From: Zetaproteobacteria bacterium
GTDB taxonomy: Bacteria > Pseudomonadota > Zetaproteobacteria > Mariprofundales > Mariprofundaceae
Direction: 5' to 3'
DNA: 5,182 bases
NCBI GenBank assembly: GCA_021545665.1
Contig: JAJRTX010000252.1
Location: forward strand, 1 to 5,182
Part shown: positions 1 to 5,182 of the stretch, piece by piece
Numbering within the stretch: the first letter of the stretch is position 1
Layout of the letters: the number at the start of each line of letters is the position of its first letter
Position numbers and translations under genes: made by a program
The notes under the pieces: model-generated
Databases searched by the model: none
What the model was told of the DNA's origin: nothing
What the model saw: the letters and a program-made list of their open reading frames with translations, nothing else

Positions 1-1
1 A

Positions 2-811
2 TCAATAGACAGCATTCAGGCTGTTTGTCTTGCCCTGATTCAGGGTATTACCGAATTTCTACCCATTTCTTCATCGGCTCACCTGGTTTTGCTGCCACGG
101 TTGACCAACTGGCCCGATCAGGGTCTTGCCTTCGACTGTGTGGTACATCTGGGTTCGCTGACCGCAGTGGTACTTTATTTCCGCAGTGATATCGCACGCA
201 TGGCTTCCGGCTTTGGACAGACCATCAAACAGCGTGATATCGGTGCGGACCGCGATGGTTATATGGTCTGGCTAATCGGATTTGCCACTATTCCGGTTGG
301 CCTGTTCGGCCTGACTTTTAAAGATATGATAGAGACAGATTTCAGATCCCTGTCGGTGATTGGCATCTCCTCCATTGTCTTCGGCTTGCTCCTGTGGCTG
401 GCCGATAACGAGGATAAAAATACCAAGAATGAGTCATCATGGAACTTTCGTGATGTTATGATTGTCGGGCTTGCACAGGTATTTGCACTGATTCCGGGCG
501 TGTCACGCTCGGGCATTACCATGACAGCCGCATTGATCATGGGTTACAGACGGGAAGCAGCTGCCCGGCTCTCTTTCCTGCTTTCGATCCCGGTGATTGT
601 GCTGGCGGGCAGTATGAAAATGAAGGATTGGATAGAGCAACCCGATCAGACAGCAGCTCTCCCCGAACTGCTCATCGGCTACAGCCTGTCGGCTGTCACT
701 GCCTATGCGTGCATTCACCTGTTTCTCAAATATCTGGAAAAAGTCGGCATGGGGCCTTATGTGATTTACCGTGTTGTGCTGGGTTCTGTTTTATTATGGA
801 TGGTGTACTGA
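2..811 (+). CDS. uppP: Undecaprenyl-diphosphatase (BacA/UppP family), 5' partial
   Basis: This integral inner-membrane phosphatase converts undecaprenyl diphosphate to undecaprenyl phosphate, recycling the lipid carrier used for peptidoglycan and other envelope polymers. The reading frame is open from the window edge and gives 269 visible residues; E. coli UppP has 273, so only a few N-terminal residues are missing. Two family signatures are visible: QGITEFLPISSSAHL at visible residues 14-28, which holds the (E/Q)xxxE catalytic motif (here Gln14 and Glu18), Ser24 and His27; and PGVSRSG at 165-171, with the catalytic Arg169. Several long hydrophobic stretches fit a polytopic membrane protein. 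A TTG at position 89 could be read as an internal start, but it would cut off the first catalytic motif, so the true start lies upstream of the window. The stop codon overlaps the lgt start by one base (TGATG), suggesting translational coupling. The family is certain; only the exact N-terminus is unseen. Confidence 0.96.
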   Translation, partial: SIDSIQAVCLALIQGITEFLPISSSAHLVLLPRLTNWPDQGLAFDCVVHLGSLTAVVLYFRSDIARMASGFGQTIKQRDIGADRDGYMVWLIGFATIPVGLFGLTFKDMIETDFRSLSVIGISSIVFGLLLWLADNEDKNTKNESSWNFRDVMIVGLAQVFALIPGVSRSGITMTAALIMGYRREAAARLSFLLSIPVIVLAGSMKMKDWIEQPDQTAALPELLIGYSLSAVTAYACIHLFLKYLEKVGMGPYVIYRVVLGSVLLWMVY

Positions 812-1608
812 TGATCTGGAGTGGCATAGACCCGATTGCGCTGCAATTGGGGCCATTGGCGATTCACTGGTATGGCCTGATGTATATCGCCGGTTTTTTT
901 AGCACCTGGTATCTGGTTCGCTTGCAGTTGCAACAGGCAGGTCTGTGGCAAACACAGGTATCATCTGAAGCTTATGAGGGATTGTTCACCTCCCTGATTT
1001 TGGGTGTTATTCTGGGAGGACGTATCGGCTATGTGCTTTTTTATAATCTACCCTATTATCTCGACCACCCGATTGAAATGCTCTATGTCTGGCAGGGTGG
1101 CATGTCATTTCACGGTGGCATGATCGGCCCTGTTGTTGCTGGCTGGTTATATTGCCGCAAACATGAACTGCCGTTTATCATTCTGATGGACAGGTTTTTT
1201 ACCATTGCGCCACTTGGTCTGATGTTCGGGCGTCTGGGCAATTTCATTAATGGCGAACTGTGGGGGCGGGTGGTCGAAAATCCGGAAAATGTGCCATGGG
1301 CGATGGTATTTCCGCATGCGGGCCCTGAGCTGAGGCATCCAAGTCAGTTATATGAGATGTTCCTTGAAGGTCTCTTACTATTTTTGATTCTCTGGTTTTT
1401 ACGTAAAAAAGTATGGCCTGCCGGCGCACGCACAGCCATTTTTCTGATCGGATATGCGTTGGCGCGTATTATCTGTGAGGGTTATCGACAGCCGGATGCA
1501 CATTTGGGTTTTTTGTTCGGCCCAGTCACCATGGGAATGCTGCTTTCCGCCGCCATGCCGGTCATCGGCATCATCTGGCTTATTCTTCTGTTTCGCAGGC
1601 GAGTCTGA
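811..1608 (+). CDS. lgt: Prolipoprotein diacylglyceryl transferase
   Basis: Lgt transfers a diacylglyceryl group from phosphatidylglycerol to the lipobox cysteine of prolipoproteins in the inner membrane, the first step of lipoprotein maturation. The 265-residue product has the usual family layout: HWYGLMY at 19-25; FHGGMIGP at 100-107, with His101 matching E. coli His103; the Lgt signature GRLGNFINGELWGR at 140-153, with Arg141 and Asn144 matching E. coli Arg143 and Asn146; and EGYRQPD at 223-229, with Arg226 matching the essential E. coli Arg239. Hydrophobic segments fit a multi-pass membrane protein. I chose the ATG at 811 because it overlaps the uppP stop and gives an N-terminus (MIWSGIDPIALQLGP) that aligns with the start of known Lgt proteins. 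An in-frame ATG at 796 would add five residues and cannot be excluded. The open frame runs back to 628, but that part lies inside uppP. The ribosome binding site is weak (GGATGG at 798-803), consistent with coupling to uppP. Confidence 0.97.
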   Translation: MIWSGIDPIALQLGPLAIHWYGLMYIAGFFSTWYLVRLQLQQAGLWQTQVSSEAYEGLFTSLILGVILGGRIGYVLFYNLPYYLDHPIEMLYVWQGGMSFHGGMIGPVVAGWLYCRKHELPFIILMDRFFTIAPLGLMFGRLGNFINGELWGRVVENPENVPWAMVFPHAGPELRHPSQLYEMFLEGLLLFLILWFLRKKVWPAGARTAIFLIGYALARIICEGYRQPDAHLGFLFGPVTMGMLLSAAMPVIGIIWLILLFRRRV

Positions 1609-1679
1609 CGCATAAAACAGGCGGAAAATGGTCATTTCAAGAGCGGATTGAATTGATAACTCACTGCCGCCATTTTATT

Positions 1680-1705
1680 CCCGGAACACCGGGCATTGAA
1701 TTTTT
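1680..1705 (+). terminator. Weak terminator-like hairpin after lgt
   Basis: A 5-bp perfect stem, CCCGG (1680-1684) against CCGGG (1689-1693) with an AACA loop, is followed after seven bases by a run of five T (1701-1705). It lies 71 bases past the lgt stop and before the next promoter-like sequence, where a terminator would make sense. The stem is short, cannot be extended without mismatches, and the T-run is not directly adjacent, so this is only a candidate. Confidence 0.22.
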
Positions 1706-1747
1706 AGTCGACTTGGTGATGATTCCGCGTCTGGTTTTTTGACTTTC

Positions 1748-1778
1748 TTGTCGGCGTTAATCTACCAGGAAATATAAT
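1748..1778 (+). promoter_or_regulatory. Putative sigma-70 promoter for the DUF971 gene
   Basis: A perfect TATAAT -10 box lies at 1773-1778, in an AT-rich stretch 22 bases before the ATG at 1801. The best upstream -35 candidate is TTGTCG at 1748-1753 (four of six matches to TTGACA) with a long 19-bp spacer. A better-looking TTGACT at 1739-1744 is 28 bp away, too far to pair with this -10. Transcription would begin near 1785, giving a leader of about 16 bases that contains the AGAGG ribosome binding site at 1792-1796. The -10 is strong and the -35 weak. Confidence 0.4.
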
Positions 1779-1800
1779 TATACAGCTTATCAGAGGTATT

Positions 1801-2160
1801 ATGCCAAATCCTGTAAAAGTAACTTATCATCAAAAAGCCCATGTGCTTGAGCTGGACTATGATGATGGCTCCACATTCAAACTGCCTGCAGAATATTTAC
1901 GTGTGTTTTCCCCATCGGCTGAAGTGGTTGGTCATGGCCCCGGTCAGGAAACTCTTCAAGTGGGTAAGGAAGACGTGGAAATTACAGGCATAGAACAACA
2001 GGGAAACTATGCGTTGATGTTTACATTTGATGATAAACATAACTCCGGGATCTATAGCTGGGATTATCTTTATGATCTGGGGATCGGTTACAAGGAACGG
2101 TGGCAGAATTATCTGGCTCGTTTGGAAGCTGCCGGTCATAAACGCAAACTGCCGGATTAG
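1801..2160 (+). CDS. DUF971 / GBBH-like N-terminal domain protein
   Basis: This is a 119-residue soluble protein that is almost entirely one DUF971 domain (gamma-butyrobetaine hydroxylase-like N-terminal domain). Recognition rests on the pattern of an N-terminal beta-rich part (VLELDYDDGSTFKLPAEYLR, 15-34), LRVFSPSAEV at 33-42, GHGPGQ at 44-49, and the family hallmark HNSGIYSWDYLYDLG at 80-94. The same domain occurs at the N-terminus of eukaryotic gamma-butyrobetaine and trimethyllysine dioxygenases, where it binds zinc, and at the C-terminus of the Mrp-type iron-sulfur carrier HCF101 of plants. There is no cysteine in this protein, so the Cys zinc ligands are missing, although His80 is kept. 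No signal peptide or membrane segment is seen. The ATG at 1801 is preceded by AGAGG at 1792-1796. It stands alone between the uppP-lgt pair and the suf operon. Its function is unknown; a link to iron-sulfur metabolism is only suggested by its position and by the HCF101 fusion. Confidence 0.9.
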   Translation: MPNPVKVTYHQKAHVLELDYDDGSTFKLPAEYLRVFSPSAEVVGHGPGQETLQVGKEDVEITGIEQQGNYALMFTFDDKHNSGIYSWDYLYDLGIGYKERWQNYLARLEAAGHKRKLPD

Positions 2161-2255
2161 AGCCTCTTGGGCCGAAGTGGGATTGCATCTTATCCACCCA
2201 GACTTTTGCAAGTGGTTTTAAATAATTCAGGATAATAACCATAATCTGTACCATG

Positions 2256-2275
2256 TTGATCCGGATTAGAATCAA
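2256..2275 (+). promoter_or_regulatory. Operator-like dyad overlapping the suf promoter
   Basis: TTGAT (2256-2260) and ATCAA (2271-2275) form an inverted repeat with 10 bases between them, and the left part contains the perfect 8-base palindrome ATCCGGAT (2259-2266). The dyad covers the -35 box and most of the spacer, where a bound repressor would block RNA polymerase. Rrf2-family regulators usually bind such dyads and often control their own promoter, so the product of the adjacent gene is the natural candidate ligand. The sequence does not match the IscR type 1 consensus well. Short dyads arise by chance, so this is an inference. Confidence 0.35.
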
Positions 2276-2284
2276 GACTATAAT
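2256..2284 (+). promoter_or_regulatory. Sigma-70 promoter of the regulator-suf operon
   Basis: TTGATC at 2256-2261 (four of six matches to the -35 consensus) and a perfect TATAAT at 2279-2284 are separated by exactly 17 bp. Transcription would start near 2291, leaving a very short leader with the ribosome binding site AGAGG at 2295-2299 before the ATG at 2306. It is the best promoter in the window and the likely main promoter for the regulator, sufB, sufC and sufD, since no equally good one is seen between those genes. Confidence 0.65.
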
Positions 2285-2305
2285 TGTCGCCTTTAGAGGT
2301 GATAC

Positions 2306-2764
2306 ATGCTCAGGCTGACCAAATTGACGGATTACGGAATTCTGCTGATGACCCAAATGGCTGCGCCGGAGCATGCCCTGTTCGCCGCTACGGAATTGTC
2401 TGAAGCTACGCGTATTCCCGCTCCCACAGTCAGTAAAATCCTGCAAACATTGTTGCATGAAGGCATGCTGGAATCCACGCGTGGAGCCAAGGGCGGTTAT
2501 CGGCTGGCCCGTCCTGCGGCTGAGATTAATGTGCGTGATATTATTACTGTGTTCGAAGGCTCAATCGCCTTGACCGAGTGCAATCTGGATGGCGTGTTGT
2601 GCGATCAATCCGAAGTGTGTTCCACCAGCGATAACTGGAAGCGCATCAATGGCGCCATGCTACAGGCGCTGGCGTCTATCTCGCTGGAAGACATGACCGA
2701 ACAGGATTTCATCCCTGTATTTCGTTTGCAGCGTGGCGTAGCGCTGACTGAAGCGAGGCTCTGA
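2306..2764 (+). CDS. Rrf2-family SUF system Fe-S assembly regulator
   Basis: This is a 152-residue transcription factor of the Rrf2/IscR family, of the type found as the first gene of proteobacterial suf operons. The N-terminal winged helix-turn-helix includes [15 protein letters not shown] (1-15), the recognition region around [14 protein letters not shown] (36-49), and the wing at [11 protein letters not shown] (60-70). Three cysteines, Cys92, Cys99 and Cys105, sit where IscR carries its [2Fe-2S] ligands (E. coli Cys92, Cys98, Cys104), so cluster sensing is likely. The probable role is to adjust suf expression, and its own, to iron-sulfur demand; whether it represses or activates cannot be read from sequence. 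The ATG at 2306 is set by AGAGG at 2295-2299 and matches the usual family N-terminus. Its TGA overlaps the sufB ATG by one base. It is not the cyanobacterial SufR, which belongs to another family, so no symbol is given. Confidence 0.93.
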   Translation: MLRLTKLTDYGILLMTQMAAPEHALFAATELSEATRIPAPTVSKILQTLLHEGMLESTRGAKGGYRLARPAAEINVRDIITVFEGSIALTECNLDGVLCDQSEVCSTSDNWKRINGAMLQALASISLEDMTEQDFIPVFRLQRGVALTEARL

Positions 2765-4230
2765 TGACAACTAGCGAAACCACAAAACCGGAAGTGGCAA
2801 AACCTGAGGACTTCGCATCACGGGAATATGAAGCGGGATTTATCACTGATATTGAAATGGAAACCCTGCCGCCGGGCTTGGATGAAGATGTGATTCGTCA
2901 TATTTCAGCCGTTAAACAGGAACCGGAATGGATGCTGAACTGGCGTCTGGAAGCCTTTCGCCACTGGCAGACGATGTCAGAGCCCACCTGGGCGCATGTT
3001 GATTTTGAAGCCATTGATTACCAGTCAATTTCTTATTACAGCGCTCCCAAATCAGCCGAAGATGGCCCCAAGAGTCTGGATGAAGTTGATCCGAAACTGC
3101 TGGAAACTTATGCCAAGCTGGGCATTCCCTTGCGCGAGCAGGAAGCACTGGCCGGTGTGGCTGTGGATGCGGTATTCGATTCGGTTTCAGTGGCCACAAC
3201 ATTCAAGGAAAAGCTGAAAGATGCAGGCGTAATATTCTGCCCGATTTCGGAAGCCATTCGTGAATATCCAGAGCTGGTGCGGAAATATCTGGGTAGCGTG
3301 GTGCCGCAGGGCGATAATTTCTTTGCTGCCCTGAATTCCGCCGTATTTACTGATGGCTCATTTGTATTTATTCCCAAAGGCGTGCGCAGCCCGATGGAAT
3401 TATCCACCTATTTCCGCATCAATGCCATGAATACCGGCCAGTTTGAGCGCACCCTGATTATTGCTGAAGAAGGCGCTTATGTCTCCTATCTGGAAGGTTG
3501 TACAGCACCGCAACGCGATGAAAATCAGCTGCATGCAGCCGTGGTGGAACTGGTATTACTGGATGATGCACAAATCAAATATGCGACCGTTCAGAACTGG
3601 TATCCGGGTGATGAAAATGGTGTGGGCGGTATTTTTAACTTTGTCACCAAACGCGCCGACTGTCGCGGGGACAGATCAAAGGTTTCCTGGACACAGGTGG
3701 AAACAGGCAGCGCCATCACCTGGAAATATCCAAGTTGTGTACTGCGCGGTGACGGTTCATCGGGTGAGTTCTATTCGGTGGCCCTGACCAAAATGCGCCA
3801 GCAGGCGGATACCGGTACCAAGATGATTCATATTGGTAAAAACACCACCAGTACCATTGTTTCCAAGGGTATTGCGGCGGGCCGTGGCAATCAATCGTAT
3901 CGCGGGCTGGTGAAAATCGGTAAAAATGCCGATGGTGCACGCAACTTTACCCGCTGTGATTCGCTGCTTATCGGTGATCAGTGCGGCGCACATACTTTTC
4001 CCTATGTGGAAGTGGGCAATCCGAGCGCCACGATGGAGCATGAAGCGACCACCTCGAAAATTGGTGAAGACCAGCTGTTTTATTGTCAGCAACGAGGAAT
4101 TTCCGAAGAAGATGCGGTCAATCTGATTGTTAACGGTTTTTGCAAAGATGTATTTAATCAACTGCCGATGGAATTTGCAGTGGAAGCGAATCGATTAATG
4201 GAAGTAAGTCTCGAAGGCGCAGTGGGATAA
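2764..4230 (+). CDS. sufB: Fe-S cluster assembly scaffold protein SufB
   Basis: SufB is the cytosolic scaffold of the SufBC2D complex on which iron-sulfur clusters are built from sulfur delivered by cysteine desulfurase and then passed to target proteins. The 488-residue product is full length (E. coli SufB has 495). It shows the N-terminal region (about 1-150), the central beta-helix core with [19 protein letters not shown] (202-220) and [16 protein letters not shown] (244-259), and the conserved C-terminal part from about 300. Key residues are kept: Cys246 matches E. coli Cys254, a sulfur entry site; Cys398 matches Cys405; His426 and Glu427 match His433 and Glu434, implicated in cluster formation. 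The ATG at 2764 overlaps the regulator's stop and has GAGG at 2755-2758 for ribosome binding, so the two are likely coupled. The next gene, sufC, starts only after an 89-base gap filled by an inverted repeat. Confidence 0.98.
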   Translation: MTTSETTKPEVAKPEDFASREYEAGFITDIEMETLPPGLDEDVIRHISAVKQEPEWMLNWRLEAFRHWQTMSEPTWAHVDFEAIDYQSISYYSAPKSAEDGPKSLDEVDPKLLETYAKLGIPLREQEALAGVAVDAVFDSVSVATTFKEKLKDAGVIFCPISEAIREYPELVRKYLGSVVPQGDNFFAALNSAVFTDGSFVFIPKGVRSPMELSTYFRINAMNTGQFERTLIIAEEGAYVSYLEGCTAPQRDENQLHAAVVELVLLDDAQIKYATVQNWYPGDENGVGGIFNFVTKRADCRGDRSKVSWTQVETGSAITWKYPSCVLRGDGSSGEFYSVALTKMRQQADTGTKMIHIGKNTTSTIVSKGIAAGRGNQSYRGLVKIGKNADGARNFTRCDSLLIGDQCGAHTFPYVEVGNPSATMEHEATTSKIGEDQLFYCQQRGISEEDAVNLIVNGFCKDVFNQLPMEFAVEANRLMEVSLEGAVG

Positions 4231-4239
4231 AAAGAATTC

Positions 4240-4305
4240 ACCACGAAGAGCACGAAGTCCACGAAGTGATAATTGTTTTTTCGTGATCTTCGTGTCCTTC
4301 GTGGT
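4240..4305. repeat. CACGAAG heptamer inverted repeat (sufB-sufC intergenic hairpin)
   Basis: The left arm carries CACGAAG at 4242-4248, 4251-4257 and 4260-4266. The right arm carries the reverse complement CTTCGTG at 4288-4294 and 4297-4303, with a one-mismatch copy, TTTCGTG, at 4279-4285. All copies keep a 9-base period with two-base spacers. The outer nine bases pair perfectly (4240-4248 with 4297-4305), followed by blocks of 6-7 bp and 5-6 bp separated by small mismatched spacers, around a loop of roughly 12-14 bases at 4266-4279. From memory, similar CACGAAG-rich intergenic repeats are scattered through genomes of many unrelated bacteria and give rise to spurious His-Glu-rich or Thr-Lys-rich reading frames; I cannot check copies in this genome. 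In the transcript it would form a strong stem-loop ending a few bases before the sufC ribosome binding site. There is no U-run after the stem, so it does not look like an intrinsic terminator. Confidence 0.85.
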
Positions 4306-4306
4306 A

Positions 4307-4313
4307 AAAGGTG
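4307..4313 (+). promoter_or_regulatory. Ribosome binding site of sufC
   Basis: AAAGGTG at 4307-4313 lies directly after the hairpin. It is 6 bases before the ATG at 4320, and the alternative ATG at 4317 is 3 bases from its end. This spacing favours the ATG at 4320 and argues against the GTG at 4311, which lies inside the binding site itself. The hairpin ends at 4305, so folding would place the site at the base of the stem but leave it unpaired. Confidence 0.6.
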
Positions 4314-4319
4314 TTAATG

Positions 4320-5072
4320 ATGTTGAAAATTGAAAACTTACATGCTTCGGTAGCGAGCAAGAAAATCCTCAAGGGGATTAATCTGGAAATTGGCGCCGGT
4401 GAAGTGCATGCCATTATGGGCCCGAATGGATCGGGAAAGAGCACCCTGGCCAATGTGATTGCCGGGCGTGACGGTTATGAAATCACTGCCGGGTCGGTGA
4501 CCTACAATGGTAAAAACTTGCTGGAGATGAGTCCTGAAGAGCGCGCCTGGGCAGGTGTATTTCTGGCCTTCCAGTACCCGGTGGAAATTCCCGGCGTTAA
4601 TAATGTTTACCTGCTTAAGGCCGGCGTCAATGCCAAGCGCAAGCATATGGGCCTGCCGGAGCTTGATGCCATGGATTTCATGAAGATCATCAAGGAAAAG
4701 GCCGCGCTGGTGGAGATGGATCAGTCCTTTATGTCGCGCGGTGTTAATGAAGGTTTCTCCGGTGGTGAGAAAAAGCGTAATGAAATATTTCAGATGGCAG
4801 TACTGGAACCGGCCCTGGCGATTCTTGATGAAACAGACTCGGGGCTGGATATTGATGCCTTGCGTATCGTAGCGGCTGGCATCAATAAACTGCGCAGCCC
4901 GGATCGATCAATTGTGATGGTTACCCATTATCAGCGCCTGCTTGATTATATTGAACCTGATTTTGTGCATGTGCTGGCCGATGGCAAGGTTTTGAAAAGC
5001 GGCGATAAATTACTGGCGCTGGAACTGGAAGAGCGCGGTTATGACTGGGTCAGAGAAGAGGCTGCGGCATGA
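4320..5072 (+). CDS. sufC: Fe-S cluster assembly ATPase SufC
   Basis: SufC is the ABC-type cytosolic ATPase of the SufBC2D complex; ATP-driven dimerisation reshapes SufB and SufD for cluster assembly. It is not a transporter despite its fold. The 250-residue product has every ABC motif in order: Walker [10 protein letters not shown] at 34-42 (Lys40), Q-loop Gln85 in [12 protein letters not shown], signature FSGGEKKR at 146-153, Walker B with [10 protein letters not shown] at 168-177 (Glu171), and His203 in the H-loop. Lys40, Glu171 and His203 fall at the same numbers as in E. coli SufC (248 residues). The frame also opens at GTG 4311 and ATG 4317; I chose ATG 4320 because it gives the usual family start MLKIENLHA and the best spacing from the ribosome binding site. 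ATG 4317 would add one Met. The 3' end overlaps sufD by four bases (ATGA). Confidence 0.98.
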   Translation: MLKIENLHASVASKKILKGINLEIGAGEVHAIMGPNGSGKSTLANVIAGRDGYEITAGSVTYNGKNLLEMSPEERAWAGVFLAFQYPVEIPGVNNVYLLKAGVNAKRKHMGLPELDAMDFMKIIKEKAALVEMDQSFMSRGVNEGFSGGEKKRNEIFQMAVLEPALAILDETDSGLDIDALRIVAAGINKLRSPDRSIVMVTHYQRLLDYIEPDFVHVLADGKVLKSGDKLLALELEERGYDWVREEAAA

Positions 5073-5182
5073 CACAACTCGTAGAATCAGTTCGCCAGCA
5101 GGCCAGAGATGTTTTTGAGTCTGTTGGCCTGCCCGGCAAGCGGGATGAGGATTGGAAATATTCTGATCTGTCGCGCATGCAG
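5069..5182 (+). CDS. sufD: Fe-S cluster assembly protein SufD, 3' partial
   Basis: Only the first 38 residues are in the window. SufD is the SufB paralogue that pairs with it in the SufBC2D complex and is needed for iron acquisition during cluster assembly. The visible part has the hallmark N-terminal segment [15 protein letters not shown] at residues 20-34, which matches the Gly-Leu-Pro...Trp-Lys-Tyr-Asp-Leu pattern common to SufD proteins. The ATG at 5069 overlaps the sufC stop in the ATGA arrangement, and AGAGG at 5057-5061 gives a well-spaced ribosome binding site within the sufC coding end. Position after sufB-sufC supports the call. The catalytic and complex-forming core lies outside the window, so its integrity cannot be judged. 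Confidence 0.93.
   Translation, partial: MTQLVESVRQQARDVFESVGLPGKRDEDWKYSDLSRMQ

Noticed and set aside
628..810. Upstream extension of the lgt reading frame to a start at 628
   Set aside because: It would overlap uppP by over 180 bases, adds residues with no likeness to Lgt, and the ATG at 811 gives the normal family N-terminus.
1625..1676. AAAATGG (1625-1631) and CCATTTT (1670-1676) as a hairpin after lgt
   Set aside because: The arms are 38 bases apart with no supporting inner stem and no T-run that would make a terminator.
1739..1778. TTGACT at 1739-1744 as the -35 box for the TATAAT at 1773-1778
   Set aside because: The spacing is 28 bp, well outside the workable range for sigma-70 promoters.
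2177..2219. Alternative hairpins GTGG/CCAC/GTGG (2177-2180, 2194-2197, 2212-2215) followed by TTTT, resembling an attenuator after the DUF971 gene
   Set aside because: The stems are only 4-6 bp with a bulge, and the T-run is just four bases. They lie upstream of the suf promoter, so they would not affect its transcript. Chance is the simpler explanation.
2021..2458. 145-residue open frame on the - strand across the DUF971 end and the regulator start
   Set aside because: It runs antisense through two recognisable genes and their promoter region, has no recognisable domain, and its composition looks like a shadow of the + strand.
3757..4161. 134-residue open frame on the - strand inside sufB
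   Set aside because: It is entirely antisense to a highly conserved part of SufB and shows no domain or ribosome binding site worth noting.
4240..4305. Reading the sufB-sufC repeat as a CRISPR array or an intrinsic terminator
   Set aside because: The units are heptamers with two-base spacers, far too short for CRISPR. There is no T-run after the stem, and the operon continues into sufC.
4238..4453. 71-residue open frame on the - strand with HEGHEDHE near its middle
   Set aside because: The His-Glu pattern is simply the 9-base-period repeat read in frame, and the rest is antisense to sufC. It is a repeat-derived spurious frame.

Overview
The window reads as an ordinary housekeeping stretch of a proteobacterium, most likely a gammaproteobacterium with roughly balanced GC content. 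The reasons are the SUF-type Rrf2 regulator directly ahead of sufB, a DUF971 protein of the gammaproteobacterial type, and the close match of SufB and SufC to the E. coli proteins. I cannot name a genus. All real genes lie on the + strand and nearly all of the sequence is accounted for.

Region 1 (about 1-1608) is a cell-envelope gene pair. It holds uppP (undecaprenyl-diphosphatase, cut by the left edge and missing only a few N-terminal residues) and lgt (prolipoprotein diacylglyceryl transferase), joined by a one-base stop/start overlap. UppP recycles the lipid carrier for peptidoglycan. Lgt performs the first step of lipoprotein maturation. Both are polytopic inner-membrane proteins. The 192-base gap that follows (1609-1800) has a weak hairpin and T-run near its middle and a perfect TATAAT box near its end.

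Region 2 (1801-2160) is a single gene for a small DUF971 (GBBH-like N-terminal domain) protein of unknown function. It has its own promoter-like sequence and ribosome binding site. The following 145-base gap carries the best promoter in the window, TTGATC-17 bp-TATAAT, with a dyad overlapping its -35 box and spacer.

Region 3 (2306-5182) is a SUF iron-sulfur cluster assembly operon: an Rrf2-family regulator with three IscR-like cysteines, sufB, sufC and the start of sufD, which runs off the right edge. The regulator overlaps sufB by one base and sufC overlaps sufD by four, so translation is probably coupled at both joins. The sufB-sufC join is different: an 89-base gap holds a 66-base imperfect inverted repeat. 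Each arm carries three CACGAAG-type heptamers at a 9-base period, and the repeat ends just before the sufC ribosome binding site. The likely logic is that the regulator senses cluster supply and controls the operon, including itself, while SufB, SufC and SufD form the scaffold and ATPase complex that builds clusters.

I found no mobile element, CRISPR array, RNA gene or clearly new system. The items most worth a second look are the repeat hairpin inside the suf operon, the operator-like dyad ahead of the regulator, and the placement of the DUF971 gene next to iron-sulfur genes.
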